A stretch of DNA of 64,000 bases from an uncultured Paracoccaceae bacterium (lineage in GTDB: Bacteria > Pseudomonadota > Alphaproteobacteria > Rhodobacterales > Rhodobacteraceae). Both the position numbers and the translations under genes were made by a program. Positions 10,633 to 20,671 of the stretch are shown piece by piece. The DNA lies in assembly GCA_947503935.1 (NCBI GenBank), contig CANNFR010000003.1, positions 310,001 through 374,000 on the forward strand. Direction: 5' to 3'. The notes beneath the pieces were generated by a model, which was not told the DNA's origin, made no database searches, and saw nothing but the letters and a program-made list of their open reading frames with translations. Position 1 is the first letter of the stretch. The number at the start of each line of letters is the position of its first letter.

Positions 10633-11412
10633 ATGCTCCTCTGTATCGATTGCGGGAATACCAATACCGTTTTTTCTGTCTGGGATGGTGGCGCATTCCT
10701 GGGCACCTGGCGCACATCGACCGAATGGCAGCGCACGGCGGACCAGTATTATGTCTGGCTCAGCACCCTGATGGAGACGCGATCCCTGGATGTGACGATC
10801 GACCAGGTGATCATCTCGTCCACCGTGCCGCGCGTGGTGTTCAACCTGCGCGTGCTTTGCGACCGGTATTTCGGCACCCGCCCCCTTGTCGTCGGTAAGC
10901 CCGATTGCCTGCTGCCCGTGCCGCCCAGGGTCGAGGAGGGGGTGCGCCCCGGCCCCGACCGTTTGGCGAATGCTGTGGGCGCGTTTGACCGCCATGGCGG
11001 CGACGCCGTCGTGGTGGATTTCGGCACGGCCACGAATTTCGATGTGGTGGCCGAAGATGGCGCTTATGTGGGCGGTGTCATCGCGCCCGGCGTGAACCTC
11101 AGCCTTGAGGCGCTGCACCAGGGCGCGGCGGCCTTGCCGCATGTCGATATCACCAAACCCGACCGGGTGATCGGCACCAACACGGTGTCGTGCATCCAAT
11201 CGGGCGTTTTCTGGGGCTATATCGGCCTGATCCAGGGCATCACCGACCGGATCAAGGGCGAATATGGCCGCCCGATGAACGTGATCGGAACCGGAGGGCT
11301 TGCGCCGCTGTTTGCAACGGGCGATGTACTCTTTGACGTGATCGAAGACGATCTGACCATGCATGGCCTGACGGTCATCCACCGCTACAACAAGGAAAAC
11401 GGGACAGTATGA
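10633..11412 (+). CDS. coaX: Type III pantothenate kinase
   Basis: First step of coenzyme A synthesis, phosphorylating pantothenate. The 259-residue ASKHA-fold protein starts with the phosphate-binding segment LCIDCGNTNTVFSVWDGG and has GPDRLANAVGAF and VVDFGTATNFDVV (conserved catalytic Asp), then GGVIAPGVNLSLEALHQGAA. The GGEGGAGG-type motif appears as VIGTGGLAPLF. The spacing is 14 bases after birA, and its end overlaps the RNase J gene by 4 bases. Confidence 0.95.
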   Translation: MLLCIDCGNTNTVFSVWDGGAFLGTWRTSTEWQRTADQYYVWLSTLMETRSLDVTIDQVIISSTVPRVVFNLRVLCDRYFGTRPLVVGKPDCLLPVPPRVEEGVRPGPDRLANAVGAFDRHGGDAVVVDFGTATNFDVVAEDGAYVGGVIAPGVNLSLEALHQGAAALPHVDITKPDRVIGTNTVSCIQSGVFWGYIGLIQGITDRIKGEYGRPMNVIGTGGLAPLFATGDVLFDVIEDDLTMHGLTVIHRYNKENGTV

Positions 11413-13076
11413 AAAAGAACCGCCTGATCTATCTCCCCCTCGGCGGCGCGGGGGAGATCGGGATGAACGCCTATGTCTACGGCTACGGGCCCGAGGGCAA
11501 GGAGAGGTTGATCCTGGTCGATCTGGGCGTGACGTTTCCGGACATGGATGGCACGCCGGGCGTCGATCTGATCCTGCCCGACATCTCGTGGCTGGCCGCG
11601 CGCGCCGACAGGCTTGAGGCGATTTTCATCACCCATGCGCATGAGGATCATATCGGCGCGCTGGCGCATTTCTGGGGCCAGCTGAAAGCGCCGGTTTTCG
11701 CGCGCAAGTTCACGGCCGCGATCGGGCGGCTGAAGATGGAGGATCAGGGCCTCGATCCGGCCACCATCACCACGGTCGACGCCTATCCCGAGATTATCGA
11801 GGCTGGTCCGTTCAACGTGTCGTTCCTGCCGGTGTCGCATTCCATCCCCGAAAGCTCGGCCATGGTGATCGACACGCCCGAGGGCCGCATCGTGCATACC
11901 GGCGATTTCAAGCTGGACGGCAATCCGATGGTGGGCGAGCCGTTCGATGCCAAGCTCTGGCACAGCGTGGCCAAGGAAGGCGTCAAGGTTCTGACCTGCG
12001 ATTCGACCAACGTGTTCTCGCCCAATCCCGGCCGGTCAGAGGCCACGCTGGGGGCCGAGATCGAAGGGCTGGTTGCGGGTGCCAAGGGCATGGTCGCCGC
12101 GACGACCTTCGCCTCGAACGTTGCGCGGGTGCGCACCCTGGCGGTCGCCGCGCGCGATGCGGGGCGGTCGGTGGTGCTGCTTGGCCGGGCCATGCGGCGG
12201 ATGGTCGGCGTGGCCAAAGAGACGGGCGTTCTGACCGACTTTCCGCCAACGCTCAGCCCCGAAGACGCGGCCCAGGTTTCGCGCGAGAACCTGATGCTGA
12301 TCGTGACCGGCAGTCAGGGCGAACGGCGGGCGGCCAGCGCGCAGCTGAGCCGTGGCAAGTATCTGGGGTTTGAATTGGCCGAGGGCGACATGTTCCTGTT
12401 CTCGTCCAAGACCATCCCCGGCAATGAGAAATCCGTCGCGCGCATCATGAATGCCTTTTCCGAGATCGGCGTCGATGTGGTCGACGACGATGACGGGCGC
12501 TATCACGTCTCGGGCCACGCCAATCGCCCCGATCTTGAGGCGGTGCACGACCTGATGAAGCCGAAAATCCTGATCCCGATGCATGGCGAACACCGCCATC
12601 TGCGCGAGCACGCCAAGATCGGCCTGGCCAAGGGCATCGGCGCCGAAGTCGCGCCGAACGGGACGATGCTGGATCTGACGGGCGACACCCCCGAGATCGT
12701 GGAATACATCGAAACGGGCCGCACCTATCTGGACGGCAACGTGATGATCGGCGCGTTCGACGGCGTGGTGCGCGACCGGATCCGCATGGCGCGCAACGGC
12801 CACGTGATGGTGACGCTGATCGTGGAAGACAACGCGCCTCTCGGCGATGCCTGGGCCGAGGTGATGGGCCTGCCCGAGAAGGGCCGCTCAAAAACGCCGC
12901 TGGCCGAGGTGATCGAAAAGGAAGTGAACGAGTTCCTGGAACGCTCAAACGCCAAGACGATGCGCGACGACGACAAGATCGACGATGCGGTGCGCCGGAT
13001 CGTGCGCCAGGCCTCGCTGGAAGAGGTCGGCAAGAAGCCCGAAGTGACCGTGGTGGTCAGCCGCCTGATGTCGTGA
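11409..13076 (+). CDS. rnj: Ribonuclease J
   Basis: Metallo-beta-lactamase/beta-CASP nuclease for RNA maturation and 5'-3' decay, 555 residues. The zinc motif THAHEDHIGAL lies near residues 73-83. Other landmarks are LPVSHSIPESSAMVIDTPEG, HTGDFKLDG, the beta-CASP segment TGSQGERRAA, and VSGHANRPDLEAVHDLMKPK near the end of the catalytic domain, followed by the RNase J C-terminal domain. The ATG overlaps the coaX stop. It is the last gene of the long + strand operon. Confidence 0.95.
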   Translation: MKKNRLIYLPLGGAGEIGMNAYVYGYGPEGKERLILVDLGVTFPDMDGTPGVDLILPDISWLAARADRLEAIFITHAHEDHIGALAHFWGQLKAPVFARKFTAAIGRLKMEDQGLDPATITTVDAYPEIIEAGPFNVSFLPVSHSIPESSAMVIDTPEGRIVHTGDFKLDGNPMVGEPFDAKLWHSVAKEGVKVLTCDSTNVFSPNPGRSEATLGAEIEGLVAGAKGMVAATTFASNVARVRTLAVAARDAGRSVVLLGRAMRRMVGVAKETGVLTDFPPTLSPEDAAQVSRENLMLIVTGSQGERRAASAQLSRGKYLGFELAEGDMFLFSSKTIPGNEKSVARIMNAFSEIGVDVVDDDDGRYHVSGHANRPDLEAVHDLMKPKILIPMHGEHRHLREHAKIGLAKGIGAEVAPNGTMLDLTGDTPEIVEYIETGRTYLDGNVMIGAFDGVVRDRIRMARNGHVMVTLIVEDNAPLGDAWAEVMGLPEKGRSKTPLAEVIEKEVNEFLERSNAKTMRDDDKIDDAVRRIVRQASLEEVGKKPEVTVVVSRLMS

Positions 13077-13123
13077 TCGAAGGCCTGTTCGGCGAGAGTA
13101 TGTTGCCGGGCTGAAGGCGCGGC

Positions 13124-13143
13124 CGAACGACGTCAGTCGTTCG
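13124..13143. terminator. Perfect 8-bp stem-loop at convergent gene ends
   Basis: CGAACGAC, a GTCA loop and GTCGTTCG form a perfect hairpin between convergent rnj and the helicase gene. It includes the last codons of the helicase (stop at 13133-13135). No T-tract follows on either strand, so it may be a transcript 3'-end stem rather than a full intrinsic terminator. Confidence 0.4.
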
Positions 13144-14560
13144 CCGGGACCTTGAAATCACGCAGCAGGAAATCAGGGACGTGGTCGCCCAGGCCCACAA
13201 CGCGGTTGTCATCGCGCCGGTCATTGCCACGGCCACGGCGGGGGCGGTCCTCACGCGGCTCTTTCGGCTGATCGGGCGCGTCTTGCGGGGCAGCTTCGGC
13301 CAGATCGGGCTTTGGCGCCTCGTCATCCTTGCGCTTGCGGCCGCCACGGCTGCGGCTGCGGGCCTCGCGCTTGGGCTCATCCTCGGCCTCGGGCGCAAGG
13401 GCAGGCGTGGCGCCCCCCGGCGCTTCGATGCGCGGGATCTCGGTTTTCAGAAGGCTTTCGATCGCGGCCAGGTATTTGTCGTCATTCGGGGTGGCGATCG
13501 TGTAGGCGGTGCCCAGACGCCCGGCGCGGCCGGTCCGGCCGATGCGGTGGACGTAATCTTCGGCATGGCTGGGCGCGTCGAAATTGAACACATGGCTGAC
13601 ATTCGGGATGTCCAACCCGCGCGCGGCCACATCGGACGCGATCAGGAATTTCAGCGTGCCGTCGCGGAACCCATCCAGCGTACGGGTCCGCTGGCTCTGC
13701 TCGAGATCACCGTGGATCGGCGCGGCGTCCAGCCCGTGCTTCTTCAGCGATTTCGCCACCACATCGACCTCGGTTTTGCGGTTGCAGAAGATGATGGCGT
13801 TGGTCAGCTTGTCGCCTTCGCTTTCGATCAGTGCGCGCAGCATCTCGCGCTTCTCCTTGGCGGTCCGGTCCTTCCGCGAGGGGCGGAAATAGATCAAACC
13901 TTGCGTGATCGTCTCGGAAGCCGAAGCCTGGCGCGCGACCTCAACCCGGGCAGGGGCCGAGAGGAAGGTGTTGGTGATCCGCTCAATCTCGGGCGCCATG
14001 GTGGCGCTGAAAAACAGCGTCTGGCGGGTGAAGGGGGTCAGCTGAAAGATCCGCTCGATATCCGGGATGAACCCCATGTCGAGCATCCGGTCGGCCTCAT
14101 CCACCACCATGATCTGCACGCCTGTCAGCAGCAGCTTGCCGCGTTCGAAATGGTCAAGCAGGCGGCCCGGCGTGGCGATCAGCACATCGACGCCGCGGTC
14201 GATCAGCAGATCCTGCTCCTTAAAGCTGACACCGCCGATCAGCAGCGCCTTGGTCAGCTTGGTGTTCTTGGCGTAGACGTCGAAATTCTCGGCCACCTGG
14301 GCGGCCAGCTCACGCGTCGGCGCCAGCACCAGTGAGCGCGGCATCCGGGCCCGGGCGCGGCCCTTCGACAAAAGCGTGATCATCGGCAGGGTAAAGCTGG
14401 CGGTCTTGCCGGTGCCGGTCTGGGCGATGCCAAGGACATCCTGGCCTTGCAGGGCGGGCGGTATCGCGCCCTCCTGGATCGGCGTGGGCGTGGTGTAGCC
14501 GGCGTCCTCAACAGCTTTGAGGACCCGAGGGTCGAGGTTCAGCTCAGAAAATGTGGTCAT
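13133..14560 (-). CDS. DEAD-box ATP-dependent RNA helicase (RhlE-like)
   Basis: Unwinds RNA duplexes in ribosome assembly or decay. The 475-residue protein has the full motif set: Q motif YTTPTPIQ, motif I AQTGTGKT near residue 45, Ib TPGRLLDHFE, II VDEADRMLDMG, III FSATM, V ASDVAARGLDIPNV and VI HRIGRTGRAG near residue 350. Strictly, motif II reads DEAD. A charged, Arg/Lys/Asp-rich tail follows from about residue 395, as in RhlE-type proteins that use such tails for RNA binding. It converges with RNase J, a known degradosome partner of such helicases in other bacteria; any link here is inference. Confidence 0.93.
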   Translation of the reverse strand: MTTFSELNLDPRVLKAVEDAGYTTPTPIQEGAIPPALQGQDVLGIAQTGTGKTASFTLPMITLLSKGRARARMPRSLVLAPTRELAAQVAENFDVYAKNTKLTKALLIGGVSFKEQDLLIDRGVDVLIATPGRLLDHFERGKLLLTGVQIMVVDEADRMLDMGFIPDIERIFQLTPFTRQTLFFSATMAPEIERITNTFLSAPARVEVARQASASETITQGLIYFRPSRKDRTAKEKREMLRALIESEGDKLTNAIIFCNRKTEVDVVAKSLKKHGLDAAPIHGDLEQSQRTRTLDGFRDGTLKFLIASDVAARGLDIPNVSHVFNFDAPSHAEDYVHRIGRTGRAGRLGTAYTIATPNDDKYLAAIESLLKTEIPRIEAPGGATPALAPEAEDEPKREARSRSRGGRKRKDDEAPKPDLAEAAPQDAPDQPKEPREDRPRRGRGNDRRDDNRVVGLGDHVPDFLLRDFKVPAND

Positions 14561-14771
14561 GTGCGTCCTTGAGGGGGCGGTACCGGACCGCCCTTGAATA
14601 AGGGACGCTGTGTGCCGCGCGTCCCGGCGTCGTGGCCATCGAATATGGGTGCGATGCTGCTACTGCAAAAGGGGGGAGGCGTCAAGTTTGCTGGACGTGC
14701 AGTTGGGTTCACGCTTCGTTCACCACTTTCGCTGTAGATAGAAGATGCGAGGACTGAAAGGAGCCGACGCC

Positions 14772-14942
14772 ATGCTAACGACAACTACGATGTTTCTGAT
14801 CTTTCTCGCCTTCGGTCTGATCTATGCCCGCCACCTGCGCGAGCGTCATGACCGTGAATATCGCCTTCAGATGCGCCTGATCCGTGCCCTGCGGGCCGAA
14901 GCCGCGCCCGGTGCCGGGCTGTTGTTTCGTCGCAGCCACTAG
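14772..14942 (+). CDS. Small single-pass membrane protein, 56 aa
   Basis: ATG 14772 lies 9 bases after AAAGGAG, a strong ribosome binding site. The 56-residue product begins with a hydrophobic span (TMFLIFLAFGLIYARHL), followed by an Arg-rich helix and a basic tail. It lies between the divergent helicase and the convergent prfC gene. No family is recognised, but the RBS and regular composition make it a likely real gene. Confidence 0.55.
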   Translation: MLTTTTMFLIFLAFGLIYARHLRERHDREYRLQMRLIRALRAEAAPGAGLLFRRSH

Positions 14943-14954
14943 GCGTCGGGCGGC

Positions 14955-16562
14955 TTAGACCATCATCTCTTTGGTGGCGGTCAGTTTGACATCCGGATAA
15001 TCCCGCTCGACCCTGTCGATGTCCCATTGCAGGCGGGTCAGATAAACGATGTCGCCATCGCTGTCGGTGCCGATATGGCCCTTGTTCGCGTTGGCGAATT
15101 TCTCAACGGCGTCCTTGGGCCCCGAAACCCAGCGGGCGGACGTGAATTGTGAGCTGTCAAAGCGCACGGGCAGGCCGTATTCCAGCTCAATCCGGCTGGC
15201 CAGCACCTCGAATTGCAAGGCACCCACCACGCCGACCACAAAGCCCGAACCGATCATCGGCTTGAAGACCTTCGCCGCGCCCTCCTCGGCGAATTGCAAA
15301 AGCGCCTTGTCCAGATGCTTGGCCTTCAGCGGGTCGAGCGCGCGGACCGAGCGCAGGAGTTCTGGCGCGAAGGACGGGATGCCCGCCACTTTCAGCGCCT
15401 CGCCCTCGGTCAGAGTGTCGCCGATGCGCAGCTGCCCGTGGTTCGGGATGCCGATGATATCACCGGCCCACGCCTCGTCGGCCAATTCCCGGTCGGCGGC
15501 CAGAAACAGCACCGGATTGGTGATGGCCATCGGCTTTTTCGACCGCACGTGATGCAGCTTCATGCCACGCTCAAAATGGCCCGAGGCCAGGCGGACGAAA
15601 GCCACGCGGTCACGATGCTTGGGGTCCATATTCGCCTGCACCTTGAAGACGAAGCCGGTAACGGGCTCCTCATCCGGCGCGATCTGGCGGGGTTCGGCGC
15701 GTTGCGGCTGGGGTTCGGGGCCGTATTGGCCGATCCCGTCCATCAGTTCCTTTACACCGAAGGAGTTGATCGCCGAGCCAAACCAGATCGGCGTCAGCGA
15801 GCCTTCCAGGAACGCCGCCTGATCGAAGGCGGGCATCAGTCCGCGCGCCATCTCGACCTCTTCGCGCAGCTTCTCCAACTGCTCTGCCGGCACATGCTCG
15901 GCCAGCTTGGGGTCATCCAGACCCTCGATCTTGATCGACTCCGCCACCCGGTTGCGATCGGCGCGGTCCATTAATTCCAGCCGGTCGTGCAAGATGTCGT
16001 AGCACCCCAGAAAATCGCGGCCCTGGCCGATGGGCCATGAGGCAGGGGTGACATCGATGGCCAGGTTTTCCTGGATCTCATCGATGATCTCGAACGTATC
16101 GCGCGCCTCGCGGTCCATCTTGTTGCAGAATGTCAGGATCGGCAGGTCGCGCAGACGGCAGACCTCGAAGAGCTTGCGGGTCTGGCTTTCCACGCCCTTC
16201 GCCCCGTCGATCACCATGATCGCCGCATCGACAGCCGTCAGCGTGCGATACGTGTCTTCGGAAAAATCCGAGTGGCCGGGCGTGTCGACCAGATTGAAGC
16301 GGTACGGCCCGAATTCGAACGACATCGCCGAGGCCGAAACGGAAATCCCGCGATCCTTCTCCATCTGCATGAAGTCCGACCGCGTGCGCCGCGCCTCGCC
16401 CTTGGCGCGCACCTGACCGGCCATCTGAATGGCCCCGCCGAACAGCAAAAACTTCTCGGTCAGCGTGGTTTTGCCCGCATCGGGATGCGAGATGATGGCA
16501 AAGGTGCGCCGTCGGGCAATCTCGGGCGGCAGGTCGGCGCGGTTTGTCAGAGCTTCCAGCAT
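14955..16562 (-). CDS. prfC: Peptide chain release factor 3
   Basis: Translational GTPase that recycles RF1/RF2 after peptide release. The 535-residue protein has G1 SHPDAGKTTLTEK near residue 23, G3 DTPGHSDFSEDT, G4 FCNKMDRE and the RF3-typical LFGGAIQMAGQVRAK region; the C-terminal part ends QWDIDRVERDYPDVKL. The ATG at 16562 is chosen because it gives a family-like N terminus; the frame continues upstream to 16598. Confidence 0.96.
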   Translation of the reverse strand: MLEALTNRADLPPEIARRRTFAIISHPDAGKTTLTEKFLLFGGAIQMAGQVRAKGEARRTRSDFMQMEKDRGISVSASAMSFEFGPYRFNLVDTPGHSDFSEDTYRTLTAVDAAIMVIDGAKGVESQTRKLFEVCRLRDLPILTFCNKMDREARDTFEIIDEIQENLAIDVTPASWPIGQGRDFLGCYDILHDRLELMDRADRNRVAESIKIEGLDDPKLAEHVPAEQLEKLREEVEMARGLMPAFDQAAFLEGSLTPIWFGSAINSFGVKELMDGIGQYGPEPQPQRAEPRQIAPDEEPVTGFVFKVQANMDPKHRDRVAFVRLASGHFERGMKLHHVRSKKPMAITNPVLFLAADRELADEAWAGDIIGIPNHGQLRIGDTLTEGEALKVAGIPSFAPELLRSVRALDPLKAKHLDKALLQFAEEGAAKVFKPMIGSGFVVGVVGALQFEVLASRIELEYGLPVRFDSSQFTSARWVSGPKDAVEKFANANKGHIGTDSDGDIVYLTRLQWDIDRVERDYPDVKLTATKEMMV

Positions 16563-16611
16563 GCCGGGCGATATAGAGGGCCGCGGCAGGCGGTGCAACG
16601 GCAGGTACGAT

Positions 16612-17673
16612 CTATCTGGCCGATTTCACCAGGCGTTCACGCGCGGCGGCAAGCGCGGTGCTGGGCGCTTCGGTCGCCAGAACCGGGGCCTGCGACAGCT
16701 GCGGCAGGCTTTTGTCCAGCGCGGTCCGGGCATCCTCGGGCAATTGCCGACGTGTTACTTCGTTGACCAGAAGGCTCTCGGCGGGGATGCACTCGGCGTA
16801 GATCACCTCATGCCGGTCGAAGACTAGGCTGACATAATCGCAATAGCCGCCGCGGCGCAGGGTGATCGTCTGACCGTCGACCAGATCGTGGGCGCGGATC
16901 AGCATTTCGGCGCGGTCGACGATGCGATGCGGCCCGCGCTGGTACACGAAAAGCCGCTGATGCTGGCTCAGGACCAGATCATCGGCATTGCCCAAAATCC
17001 CCTTGGGGATCATCACGGGCGCGAAGCTGCCCACCGCGCGAACGGTTCGGGCCAGGATCTGGCGCACCGGCTGGGGCCCGTTGGTGCGGGTCAGAACCAG
17101 ATCGCCGGGGCGCAGATGTTCGATCGCGCGCTGGCTGCCATCGGCCAGCGTAATCTTCGTGCCGCGGGCGAAGGCGACTGAGGTGATGTCGGACAGCTCA
17201 ACCGGATCGGGTGTGTCTGAGGCGTCGATCAGAATGTAGTCGAGCCCCGGTTCAATCGGAGAGAGTGGCAGAAAGACCCGTTCGGCCCCGCCGTCCAGGC
17301 CCAGAGTCAGAAGTTCGGCACTGGTCCCGTCGGGGGCCATGAATGTCAGCTTCGCCTCGATCGTCACGGGCGTCCCCGGCGTTCCGATCTCGGCCCCGTC
17401 GGCCACAACCGCGCCGCCTGTGAACTGGCCCAGCGTTTGTGCGGCAGGGGAAGTGTCGTCGCCGATGGTCAGGCGGAATGGGGGCGGGTTCTCATCCAGC
17501 TCGTAGACGTCGCCGAGGCTGATCTCGGCCGGGTGCGCAAGGGGGTCGCCGGTATTGGCGCCGGTGGTCACGCGGATACAGCCTGCCTTGAAGACGTGGC
17601 AAATGTAACTTGGGCTTTGATGCGCGCTGCTATCGCCTGTCATACTCGATACTCGGCCGGTACGGATCATCAT
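16612..17673 (-). CDS. Hint (hedgehog/intein-type) domain protein
   Basis: A 353-residue protein of a family common in Rhodobacteraceae. The Hint fold spans about residues 180-315: VAFARGTKITLADGSQRAIE, LRPGDLVLTRTNGPQPVR, and DLVLSQHQRLFVYQRG. The nucleophilic Cys expected at the start of an active Hint domain is replaced (VAFARGT in place of a CFxxGT motif), so self-cleavage is unlikely. The N terminus (about 1-170) resembles the sheet-rich region usual before this domain. An ATG at 17643 is an equally likely start. Its biological role is unknown. Confidence 0.8.
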   Translation of the reverse strand: MMIRTGRVSSMTGDSSAHQSPSYICHVFKAGCIRVTTGANTGDPLAHPAEISLGDVYELDENPPPFRLTIGDDTSPAAQTLGQFTGGAVVADGAEIGTPGTPVTIEAKLTFMAPDGTSAELLTLGLDGGAERVFLPLSPIEPGLDYILIDASDTPDPVELSDITSVAFARGTKITLADGSQRAIEHLRPGDLVLTRTNGPQPVRQILARTVRAVGSFAPVMIPKGILGNADDLVLSQHQRLFVYQRGPHRIVDRAEMLIRAHDLVDGQTITLRRGGYCDYVSLVFDRHEVIYAECIPAESLLVNEVTRRQLPEDARTALDKSLPQLSQAPVLATEAPSTALAAARERLVKSAR

Positions 17674-17800
17674 CTAACATGGAAAGTCTTATCAGACGAT
17701 AATGGCCGGAGTTTGGCGGGTCAACGCGCGCCGCAGAGGTTTCGAATCGCGGCTGCCGGTGTTAGCCCCGGTGTGGCATCTGATCAGGGAGGATATCGGG

Positions 17801-18580
17801 ATGGACCTGGGGATTTCAGGCAAGCGCGCGCTGGTGACGGCCTCGTCCAAAGGGTTGGGCCGGGGCTGTGCCGAGGCATTGGCGGCGGCCGGCGTCGATC
17901 TGGTGCTGAATGCGCGCGGCGTCGAAGCGCTGGAGGCCACGGCCGAGGCGATCCGTGCCGCCCATGGGGTCACCGTGACGGCCATCGCGGCCGACATCAC
18001 CAGCGAGGCCGGGCGCGCCGAAGTGCTGGAGGCCGCCGGCGCCGTCGACATCCTCGTGACCAATGCCGGGGGCCCGCCCCCCGGCCTTTGGAGCGATTGG
18101 AGCCGTGAGGATTTCATCGCCGCGCTCGACGCCAACATGCTGACCCCCATCGCCCTGATGCAGGCCTGCCTGCCCGGCATGATGGAGCGTGGCTGGGGCC
18201 GTGTGGTGAACATCACTTCGCAATCGGTGAAGGCGCCGATCCCCGCATTGGGCCTGTCGAATGCCGCCCGCACCGGGCTGACCGGTTTCGTGGCGGGCAC
18301 CGCGCGGCAGGTGGCGCCGAAGGGCGTCACGATCAACAACCTGCTGCCGGGCATCCATGCGACTGATCGGGCCGTTTCGCTGGATGGCGGTGTCGCCAAG
18401 GCCGAGGGGATCAGTGTGGAGGAGGCTAAGAAGCGCCGCGAGGCCACCATTCCGGTGCGCCGCTACGGCACGGCAGCCGAATTCGGCGCGACCTGCGCGT
18501 TCCTCTGCTCGGTTCATGCGGGGTTCATGGTGGGCCAGAACGTGTTGCTGGACGGCGGGGCGATCAACACGACCCTCTAG
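17801..18580 (+). CDS. Atypical short-chain dehydrogenase/reductase (SDR)
   Basis: A 259-residue Rossmann-fold oxidoreductase. The cofactor loop reads VTASSKGLGRGCAEAL instead of the usual TGxSxGIG, followed by the NAGG motif (VTNAGGPPPG). The catalytic region has Ser (VNITSQSVKAP), but the place of the YxxxK motif reads GLSNAARTGL, so Tyr and Lys are not in the standard positions. It may be a non-classical SDR or act on an unusual substrate. ATG 17801 follows a GGA-rich site; the frame is open upstream without support. Confidence 0.85.
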   Translation: MDLGISGKRALVTASSKGLGRGCAEALAAAGVDLVLNARGVEALEATAEAIRAAHGVTVTAIAADITSEAGRAEVLEAAGAVDILVTNAGGPPPGLWSDWSREDFIAALDANMLTPIALMQACLPGMMERGWGRVVNITSQSVKAPIPALGLSNAARTGLTGFVAGTARQVAPKGVTINNLLPGIHATDRAVSLDGGVAKAEGISVEEAKKRREATIPVRRYGTAAEFGATCAFLCSVHAGFMVGQNVLLDGGAINTTL

Positions 18581-18658
18581 CCCAAGTCTTGCAGGGGGCC
18601 GGGCGCGCTGCTAAGTCGCGTAAACCCGATACTTTCGCTCGGGAATGAAGGGCAAGGC

Positions 18659-19753
<1,095 letters not shown>

Positions 19754-19759
19754 CCGGCG

Positions 19760-20206
19760 CTAGGACGGGTCGGGTTTCCCATTGGAAAACAGGCTGGGAT
19801 ACTTCTCGTAAGCCAACCCGATCAGCATCTCTTTCAACTCGTCCGCCTGTTCGGGGCGCCATTCATGGCGGTTCCGCCAAAGGGCGGTTTCAACCGCCGT
19901 GCCGGGCTCACGGTCGGCATCGAAATAGCCCATGGGCAGGCCGGGCACGCGGCGGGTGCTGTCGACGCCACGGACGTGCCAGAGAATATCATGCCGGGTA
20001 TCTGTATAGAGCCGCGCCCAGAGCGCCTCGATCGCGTCCTTGGGGCCTTCGGCATATTGCAGATAGGTGTCGTTCGAGAACAAAAGCAGACCCGTGACGC
20101 CCGGTTCATCATTTCCGGCTTCCGAAACGCGGGCGATGTCGAGGATGGTTGCGGGCCAAGGTGTGGTTGTTGGGCGGCTTCGATAAATCAGCCAATGTAC
20201 TGACAC
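19760..20206 (-). CDS. BLUF-domain blue-light sensor
   Basis: Flavin-binding photoreceptor domain without an attached output domain, 148 residues. Key BLUF features are the N-terminal Tyr in HWLIYRSR, the Asn in EAGNDEPGVTGLLLFSND and the Gln in TYLQYAEGPKDAIEALW, the three residues that build the flavin hydrogen-bond network. DTRHDILWHVRG and MGYF complete the domain. GTG 20206 is chosen for its upstream GAAAGAAG; the frame is open to an ATG at 20329, but the extra 41 residues are not domain-like. It converges with the ABC ATPase gene, 6 bases away. Confidence 0.8.
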   Translation of the reverse strand: MSVHWLIYRSRPTTTPWPATILDIARVSEAGNDEPGVTGLLLFSNDTYLQYAEGPKDAIEALWARLYTDTRHDILWHVRGVDSTRRVPGLPMGYFDADREPGTAVETALWRNRHEWRPEQADELKEMLIGLAYEKYPSLFSNGKPDPS

Positions 20207-20287
20207 GTTTATACTTCTTTCGTCTTCATGTTCGGTCGACGAGTTATAGGTGTCTTGGGCAGGTGCAATAAGATGACTTTTTGGGCA

Positions 20288-20301
20288 GGTCTTTTTAGAC
20301 C
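20288..20301. promoter_or_regulatory. Short inverted repeat between BLUF and tatA genes
   Basis: GGTCT-TTTT-AGACC is a perfect 5-bp inverted repeat in the 217-base gap between the divergent BLUF gene and tatA. It could be an operator for either gene, or chance. No other element stands out in the gap except the tatA ribosome binding site AAGGGAG. Confidence 0.25.
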
Positions 20302-20423
20302 AGTTTTGCAAAAAACAGAGGTCTTTCATCGATTGGGGCTTTGATCTTGGGGTCTGAAAACATAAATGTAGCCGGTGAACCGACCGGTTTTTGCCGGGTT
20401 CGGCCCACTAAGGGAGTGAATTC

Positions 20424-20639
20424 ATGCTTAACAACATCGGTCTTCCGGGCCTTCTGCTGATTGCCGTTGTCGTGCTGGTCCTGTTCGGGCGCGGCAAGAT
20501 CTCGTCTCTCATGGGCGAGGTCGGCAAGGGGATCACCGCGTTCAAGAAAGGTGTCAAGGACAGCACCGACGAGCTTGAGGACGGATCGGCCACTGCCGCG
20601 CGCGACGTGACGCCCGAGGCGGAAAAAGACAAGGCCTGA
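20424..20639 (+). CDS. tatA: Twin-arginine translocase subunit TatA
   Basis: A 71-residue pore-forming component for export of folded proteins. It has an N-terminal membrane helix ([20 protein letters not shown]) with the FGRGKI hinge, an amphipathic helix ([18 protein letters not shown]) and an acidic tail. AAGGGAG precedes the ATG. It is the first gene of the tatABC operon; tatB begins 32 bases downstream. Confidence 0.95.
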   Translation: MLNNIGLPGLLLIAVVVLVLFGRGKISSLMGEVGKGITAFKKGVKDSTDELEDGSATAARDVTPEAEKDKA

Positions 20640-20671
20640 CGGCCCGAGGCGCCCTGAAAGGGCAGACACGT

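Noticed and set aside
13181-14335. Long plus-strand open frame opposite the helicase gene
   Set aside because: It is the mirror of a well-supported DEAD-box gene in high G+C DNA and has no family features.
17702-17800. TTCGAATC near 17750 resembling the T-arm of a tRNA
   Set aside because: The flanking bases do not pair as a T-stem and no acceptor, D or anticodon arm can be drawn.
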